Both the position numbers and the translations under genes were made by a program. The notes under the pieces are model-generated. The model saw only the letters and a program-made list of their open reading frames with translations. It had not been told where the DNA came from and searched no databases. 55,191 nucleotides of DNA from Nitrospirota bacterium (GTDB lineage Bacteria; Nitrospirota; Nitrospiria; SBBL01; JAADHI01), in assembly GCA_029261195.1 (NCBI GenBank), contig JAJDBU010000038.1, positions 1-55,191 of the forward strand, in the 5' to 3' direction. Positions 51,105 to 55,191 of the stretch are shown here, piece by piece (within the stretch, counting starts at the first letter, position 1; every line of letters begins with the position of its first letter).

Positions 51105-52313
51105 TTGGAGAAATCCTACGACATCCTGATTGTTGGCGGCGGCATTATAGGGAGCAGCATTGCAATGGCCCTTTCAATGGCCGGTGCGAGCGATATTGCT
51201 GTTGTCGATTGTGATCTTTCCGGAAAGTGGGGTTCGTCTGAGCGTAATGCAGGAGGCGTTCGTGCCCTTTGGGACCAAGAGGTCAATGTCGCTCTTTCAA
51301 AAAAATCGATCTCATTCTACGCATCGCATGCGGCCGAGCTTGGTTTCCAGCAGAAAGGGTATCTTTGGCTCTACGATGGGGTAAGCGAAAAAAAATTTAA
51401 AGGCCGCTATCATCGTCTTGAGCAATCAGGATGCCTGATCGCGTCTTTGAATCCTATCGATATTGCAGACAGATTCCCTTTTCTTAACCGCTTGGATGGC
51501 GTGAGCATGGCGGCCTTTTCACCGAGTGATGGCCTGATCAACCCGAATCGACTTAAAAACTATTACCGTGACCAAAGCCCTGAGACCCAGGTGGATTGGA
51601 TCGACAATCAAGTGGTCGAAGAAGTCAGTCTTGCGCATGGGCGACCGACCTCGGTTCGACTTTGCGCAGTGTCCACGGAGGATGAAGTCGAGCGCTTTCT
51701 TCTTGATCAGCTGAGCCCGAAGGACAGCCCCCGGACGGAGATTAAGGTTGGAACCCTCATCAACGCCGCCGGTTCATGGGCTCCCCGCCTCGCGCTATTG
51801 TATGGAACAGAAATCCCTTCTCTGCCTGTGCGACGTCAGGTCTCCATTCTGCATTGCCAGGGTCTTGATCTTAGCCCCTACGGGATGATTGTCGATACGA
51901 CCGGTCTCTATTTTCACCCTGAAGCGGGAACCCTTCTGGCCGGTTATGCAGTGCCCTCAGAGGCCGCAGGTTTCCACTTTGAATTTGAAGGTGATGCCTT
52001 CTTTATGACCGAGGTCTGGCCTCGTCTGGCAGCAAGAAGTAGTCACTTTGATCGTCTGAAGCAGATCGGGGGCTGGGCCGGGCTTTATGCGGTGTCGCCA
52101 GACAACAGCGCAATCATCGGTTCGGTGCCGGGGCGACCCAATATTTTTGAGGCCCATTCTTTTTCAGGGCACGGAGTCATGCAGTCCTATGCCGTTGGGC
52201 AGGGTGTAGCCGAATTGGTCTTGCAGGGGGGATATCAGACGATTGACCTTGCTGGTCTTTCGGGCGATCGCTTTAAAAGAGGGGAGCTGGTAATGGAAGG
52301 GATGCTGATTTAG
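51105..52313 (+). CDS. FAD-dependent oxidoreductase (DAO family)
   Basis: 402 residues. Rossmann FAD motif ILIVGGGIIGSSIAMALSMAG (8-28), NAGGVRALW (near 47), and the C-terminal IGGWAGLYAVSPDNSAIIG and SFSGHGVMQSYAVGQGVAELVL regions identify the sarcosine/glycine oxidase (DAO) superfamily. The substrate is probably an N-methylated or D-amino acid, and the neighbouring purU fits a one-carbon (formaldehyde/formyl-THF) link. The start is TTG, chosen because AAGGAGAG lies five bases before it. It shares an operon with purU. Confidence 0.88.
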   Translation: MEKSYDILIVGGGIIGSSIAMALSMAGASDIAVVDCDLSGKWGSSERNAGGVRALWDQEVNVALSKKSISFYASHAAELGFQQKGYLWLYDGVSEKKFKGRYHRLEQSGCLIASLNPIDIADRFPFLNRLDGVSMAAFSPSDGLINPNRLKNYYRDQSPETQVDWIDNQVVEEVSLAHGRPTSVRLCAVSTEDEVERFLLDQLSPKDSPRTEIKVGTLINAAGSWAPRLALLYGTEIPSLPVRRQVSILHCQGLDLSPYGMIVDTTGLYFHPEAGTLLAGYAVPSEAAGFHFEFEGDAFFMTEVWPRLAARSSHFDRLKQIGGWAGLYAVSPDNSAIIGSVPGRPNIFEAHSFSGHGVMQSYAVGQGVAELVLQGGYQTIDLAGLSGDRFKRGELVMEGMLI

Positions 52314-52342
52314 GTCCTAGTGTGGTGTCAAGCATGATGTGG

Positions 52343-52930
52343 CTAGGTTAAGGTTTTTCGTCCTCTCTGTTCCAATCGAATGGTTCGCTCTCTTTTGACG
52401 ATAAACCGAAAGATGGACTCACGGTCGTCTTCCTTTATTTCTATGTACTTGACTCCGATTTCATACTTGGGTGTTGAATCTTCATTCCAGCCTTTCTGCT
52501 CTGAGTGGATCACTTCCCCCTCAATGCTCATTTCATTGAAAGGGAGAACCGGCAGAATCAATTTGAAGCGAAGTTTTGTTCCAACCTGCTCGGCTCTTTC
52601 CGAGGAAAGGCCCAGTCCGGATCCACTTAAGTCATGTACGATGGCCTCGTGAGGAAAAAGTTTTCTATCCCGTTCCCGCGACTGGGCCTTAATGAGATAG
52701 TTGACCTTCCAGTCAATCCAAAGAAGAAGCTCAAGCATCTGTCCATTCTCCTGATTGCCGCTGACATCAAACCTTGATGCAATTTGGGGCATTTCGATCA
52801 AGGAGATCGGATTCAAGTCGTTTTCTCCATCGTCTTCGTGACCTGCAGAGTCATTCTTAGAATCGAGGACACGATACAAGATCGGACATGCAGCGCTCAC
52901 CCGGATATATTCTCTCTTTGGCTTATCCAT
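52343..52930 (-). CDS. PilZ-domain c-di-GMP receptor
   Basis: 195 residues from ATG 52930; the longer frame overlaps the cyclase gene. A PilZ-type RxxxR is at residues 6-10 (REYIR) close to the N-terminus, and the second motif DLSGSGLGLSSE is near residue 100. The spacing between them is larger than usual because an insert intervenes, so the fold may be a two-part PilZ. The remaining C-terminal barrel has LRFKLILPVLPF and IGVKYIEI. It follows the GGDEF gene by 17 bp, so cyclase and receptor are in one operon. Confidence 0.85.
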   Translation of the reverse strand: MDKPKREYIRVSAACPILYRVLDSKNDSAGHEDDGENDLNPISLIEMPQIASRFDVSGNQENGQMLELLLWIDWKVNYLIKAQSRERDRKLFPHEAIVHDLSGSGLGLSSERAEQVGTKLRFKLILPVLPFNEMSIEGEVIHSEQKGWNEDSTPKYEIGVKYIEIKEDDRESIFRFIVKRERTIRLEQRGRKTLT

Positions 52931-52947
52931 AGAACTAATTAGGCTCC

Positions 52948-54453
52948 TTACTCCTGATAGGCCAGGACTTCCCATTTTTCGCTTTCAACCTTTTTGTTTT
53001 CGAAGGCTTCCGTCGCCATAATGCAGTTTCGACCTGCTCTTTTTGCCGCGTATAGGGCTTGATCTGCCTGGAGAAAAAGGGTTTCCGCTGTCCTGATGAT
53101 TGGAAGAGCCGGGTAGTGCGCGATGCCGATACTGACTGTGACTGAAATGTCATTCATGGCCGCATCAAAACGATTTTTTTCCATCCGGCTTTTGATCCGG
53201 TTTGCGACGACCATTCCCTCTTGCAGGTTTGTTCCGGGAAGGAGAATGACAAACTCCTCTCCACCATAGCGGACAAGCACATCAATGTCCCGCAAGCTGC
53301 TTTGACAGATTTTGGCCACCTCGCGCAGTACGTTGTCCCCGACGAGATGTCCATAGGTATCATTCACCTTTTTAAAATAGTCGAGATCCAGAATCATCAA
53401 GGTAATCGGCGTGTTGTAGCGAACGGCCCGCCGGAACTCCCGCTCCAGGATTCCCGTGAAAGCCCTGCGGTTCAATACGTTTGTCAATGGATCTTTGACG
53501 GCAAGTTCTTCAACCTGCCTGTACATTTCGGCATTGCGAACTGCAATGGCTAAGGGTGCCGAAATCATCGAAAGTACTCTGGATTGATAATCGTAAAACA
53601 GACTGGAAGGCTGTGCTTCCCCTGTCTTGAGCGCAAAACCGCTTTTTTTACCACTTGCTCCCTTCGGTATTCGGATCAGACGAAGGATGCCTATCTTATT
53701 TTTTCCGATTTCAAGCGGGATCAGCACTTCTGAATCACCATAGCGCGTCATCGAATCAGCGATGTTTCGTTTGGACTTGGTAAAGCGTATGCCATCCTGC
53801 CGTGTTTCTTCGGCGATTTCTGCAATAAAACGGCTCCATTTGCCCCGGTCAGCCTCAATACGTGCCTCATCCCAGCCTTTCAGATAGAGGCAGGCAATGT
53901 CATACGGAACAATCTTTTTGATGTTCTTCATTAAGGAATCAATGACTTCATCGATATTGAGTGATTCGCTTAGTTTCTGGTTTAGCTGGTAAAGCTGGCT
54001 TAAATCATTGTTCCATTTTTTGAGTTGATCCCGCTCTTTGGAAAGCGCTTTGTTGCTCTTCTCCAGCTCATTTGAAAGCTCTAGCACCTCTAGAAGGTTT
54101 TCACGGTTTTTAAGACCTTTACGAATCGTTTTTTCAAGGCGTTTTGACGGAAAGGGCAGTTCCAGGTAATCGAATGCCCCAGCGCGAAGCAGAGCTCCGA
54201 GTTTTCCGGCATTGAGGCTGCACCCGATAAGAATCATAGTGGCCGTTGATTGTCGTTGTTGTAAAGACTTCATGAACTTTAAAACGCTGAAGTACGAAAA
54301 GTTTGTTTCGATGAGAATGATGTCTGCTTCTCCTTCAATGTTCAGTGAAGTCGAGCTTTGCATTTGGCATCCCTTTTCTTTGAGCATTTCGAGCAGCTTA
54401 AGATGCTTTCCCGGCTCCGGACTTAAAAATGATATTTTTGTGTTTTGTAGCAT
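52948..54453 (-). CDS. Diguanylate cyclase: degenerate receiver - GAF-like - GGDEF
   Basis: 501 residues. The N-terminal receiver-like domain (about 5-115) has IETNFSY where the phospho-Asp would be and YLELPF instead of YLxKPF, so both phosphorylation residues are lost. A coiled coil (about 120-150) and a GAF-like domain (about 155-320) follow, then the GGDEF domain (about 330-485) with the active-site RYGGEEF near 398. The inhibitory I-site RDID lies five residues before it, so product feedback is likely. It synthesises c-di-GMP from two GTP. GGAGGGAAT precedes the ATG. Confidence 0.93.
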   Translation of the reverse strand: MLQNTKISFLSPEPGKHLKLLEMLKEKGCQMQSSTSLNIEGEADIILIETNFSYFSVLKFMKSLQQRQSTATMILIGCSLNAGKLGALLRAGAFDYLELPFPSKRLEKTIRKGLKNRENLLEVLELSNELEKSNKALSKERDQLKKWNNDLSQLYQLNQKLSESLNIDEVIDSLMKNIKKIVPYDIACLYLKGWDEARIEADRGKWSRFIAEIAEETRQDGIRFTKSKRNIADSMTRYGDSEVLIPLEIGKNKIGILRLIRIPKGASGKKSGFALKTGEAQPSSLFYDYQSRVLSMISAPLAIAVRNAEMYRQVEELAVKDPLTNVLNRRAFTGILEREFRRAVRYNTPITLMILDLDYFKKVNDTYGHLVGDNVLREVAKICQSSLRDIDVLVRYGGEEFVILLPGTNLQEGMVVANRIKSRMEKNRFDAAMNDISVTVSIGIAHYPALPIIRTAETLFLQADQALYAAKRAGRNCIMATEAFENKKVESEKWEVLAYQE

Positions 54454-54788
54454 ATTCCCTCCAGTGGCAAATTTATGTGCGACAGCCTATTACAGTATGA
54501 GTAATTTATCAACCTTCGTTGGAAATAAAAAAGGAGGCTCTGTCTGTTTTTTATTGATTTGTCTGTCTTGATTTGCAACTGGTGTGCCAAGGACTTTTGT
54601 TTTGGAGGCAGAGGAATCAGGAAGGGTGCGGGCTGGCGGTTCTGTAATAAACTCTGAATGCTTGTTTTCAATGGGATTGAATGAGATTTAGACATGCCGG
54701 CATGTTGTTCATTTTTCATATTCTGTGTCGCTATAAAGCCTGAAGTCCCTTCGAGAATCTCTTTCGGCTTGTCTAGTAAACATTTGTT
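54454..54788. other. Non-coding gap upstream of the GGDEF gene
   Basis: About 335 bp between the GGDEF start and the stop of the receiver-domain pseudogene. I see no gene or clear promoter. Confidence 0.45.
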
Positions 54789-55090
54789 TTATATGATTAA
54801 TTTTATTTTGTCACATGCATTTTTGACAACAATGAACAGCTCATTGAGTTGGAATGGTTTTGTGAGATAAGCCTAGGGCATTGCACAAATGGCGTCGATG
54901 GCGGAGCTGAGGGAAGCGTAGTCGGCAATGATAATCAGCAGAGTGAGCGGAGCGTGTTCTTTTATTTTTTTAAGAGATCAAGGCCCTTGAGTCCTGGCTT
55001 ATTTAGACCTTTTCGCACAAGATTAAAACTGTCTTTGTCAAAGTTTTGACAGGAGTCAATCCCAAGGTTAGTTGAAAATTGATAGATGAC
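54789..55090 (-). pseudogene. Decayed response-regulator receiver domain
   Basis: Read on the minus strand, three fragments together resemble a receiver domain: VIYQFSTNLGIDSCQN...SFNLVRKGLNKPGLKGLDLLKK, then (next frame) IKEHAPLTLLIIIADYASLSSAIDAICAMP, then after a TAG at 54873-54875 AYLTKPFQLNELFIVVKNACDKIKLII and TAA at 54789-54791. Lesions: a frame change at the A run near 54965-54971, the in-frame TAG, and a Gly where the phospho-Asp should be (KGLNKPG for TDLNMPG). The Lys of TKPF remains. The start of the domain is not recognisable. Confidence 0.75.
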
Positions 55091-55191
55091 CTATGCTGCT
55101 TTTGATTGATTTTGATCTTGAGCGAATTTCTCCATATTACTTTTTAGCAGTGGAAGAAACCTATATCCTTTTATCTTTCTGAGCGAAGGTT

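Noticed and set aside
54849-55049. 66-residue plus-strand frame
   Set aside because: It is antisense to the decayed receiver domain and has no family features.
1-55191. CRISPR arrays, tRNA or rRNA genes
   Set aside because: No regularly spaced repeats and no tRNA T-arm-like or rRNA sequences were noticed on either strand by eye; a covariance-model scan would be decisive.

Overview
The window looks like the chromosome of a mid-GC Gram-negative bacterium. It encodes an RND efflux pump with an outer-membrane channel, two other predicted outer-membrane beta-barrels, a lipoprotein-type TolC homologue, and a SurA-like periplasmic protein. Several features (Ni superoxide dismutase, class I fumarase, a VC_2705-type symporter with its small subunit, a CDGSH protein, and many TPR, kinase, GGDEF and PilZ proteins) would fit a Nitrospirota- or deltaproteobacteria-like lineage. 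I infer that from gene content only; no rRNA gene is present to settle it. I saw no tRNA, rRNA, CRISPR array, prophage or intact insertion sequence.

Layout. 1-950: the edge of an unknown gene and a CPBP-family membrane protease whose 3' end is frameshifted. 949-7541 (minus): a chaperone operon coaX-grpE-dnaK-dnaJ-rsmE-RDD-surA-like, with no hrcA or CIRCE element visible. 7542-10870: a long leader, then a TPR protein and an ExeA-like AAA ATPase. 10867-19009 (minus): comEC, a PDZ protein with a newly proposed 44-residue membrane peptide, proBA, a CBS protein, obgE, rpmA and rplU. 19087-20534: a redox-looking module of pirin, a double-CDGSH Fe-S protein and a divergent HxlR regulator with operator-like repeats. 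20730-28181: an LPG-synthase-TM-like protein, class I fumarase, a CysZ-like protein, a two-subunit sodium:solute symporter, then sodN-sodX-rlmN. 28311-35230: an outer-membrane protein and a complete RND tripartite efflux system.

35296-44072 is the most unusual part. It holds a CHASE2-class III nucleotide cyclase; an 1142-residue fusion of FecR domain, TPRs and a C-terminal beta-barrel; a 68-residue peptide with a Cys-containing hydrophobic C-terminus; a RelE/Phd-type toxin-antitoxin pair; and a Ser/Thr kinase with a C-terminal cyclic-nucleotide-binding domain. The toxin-antitoxin pair is bracketed by two copies of the 3' end of the kinase gene. Cyclase and cyclic-nucleotide-responsive kinase could form one signalling pathway, with the FecR-barrel protein and the peptide as envelope input or output. 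That is inference.

44073-49872 (minus) carries housekeeping genes (alaS, a phasin-like gene, mltG, deoB, ridA) running into the kinase. 50205-52313 (plus) has purU and an FAD oxidoreductase. 52343-54453 (minus) is a GGDEF diguanylate cyclase plus PilZ receptor pair. Upstream of it lies a decayed response-regulator receiver domain (54789-55090).
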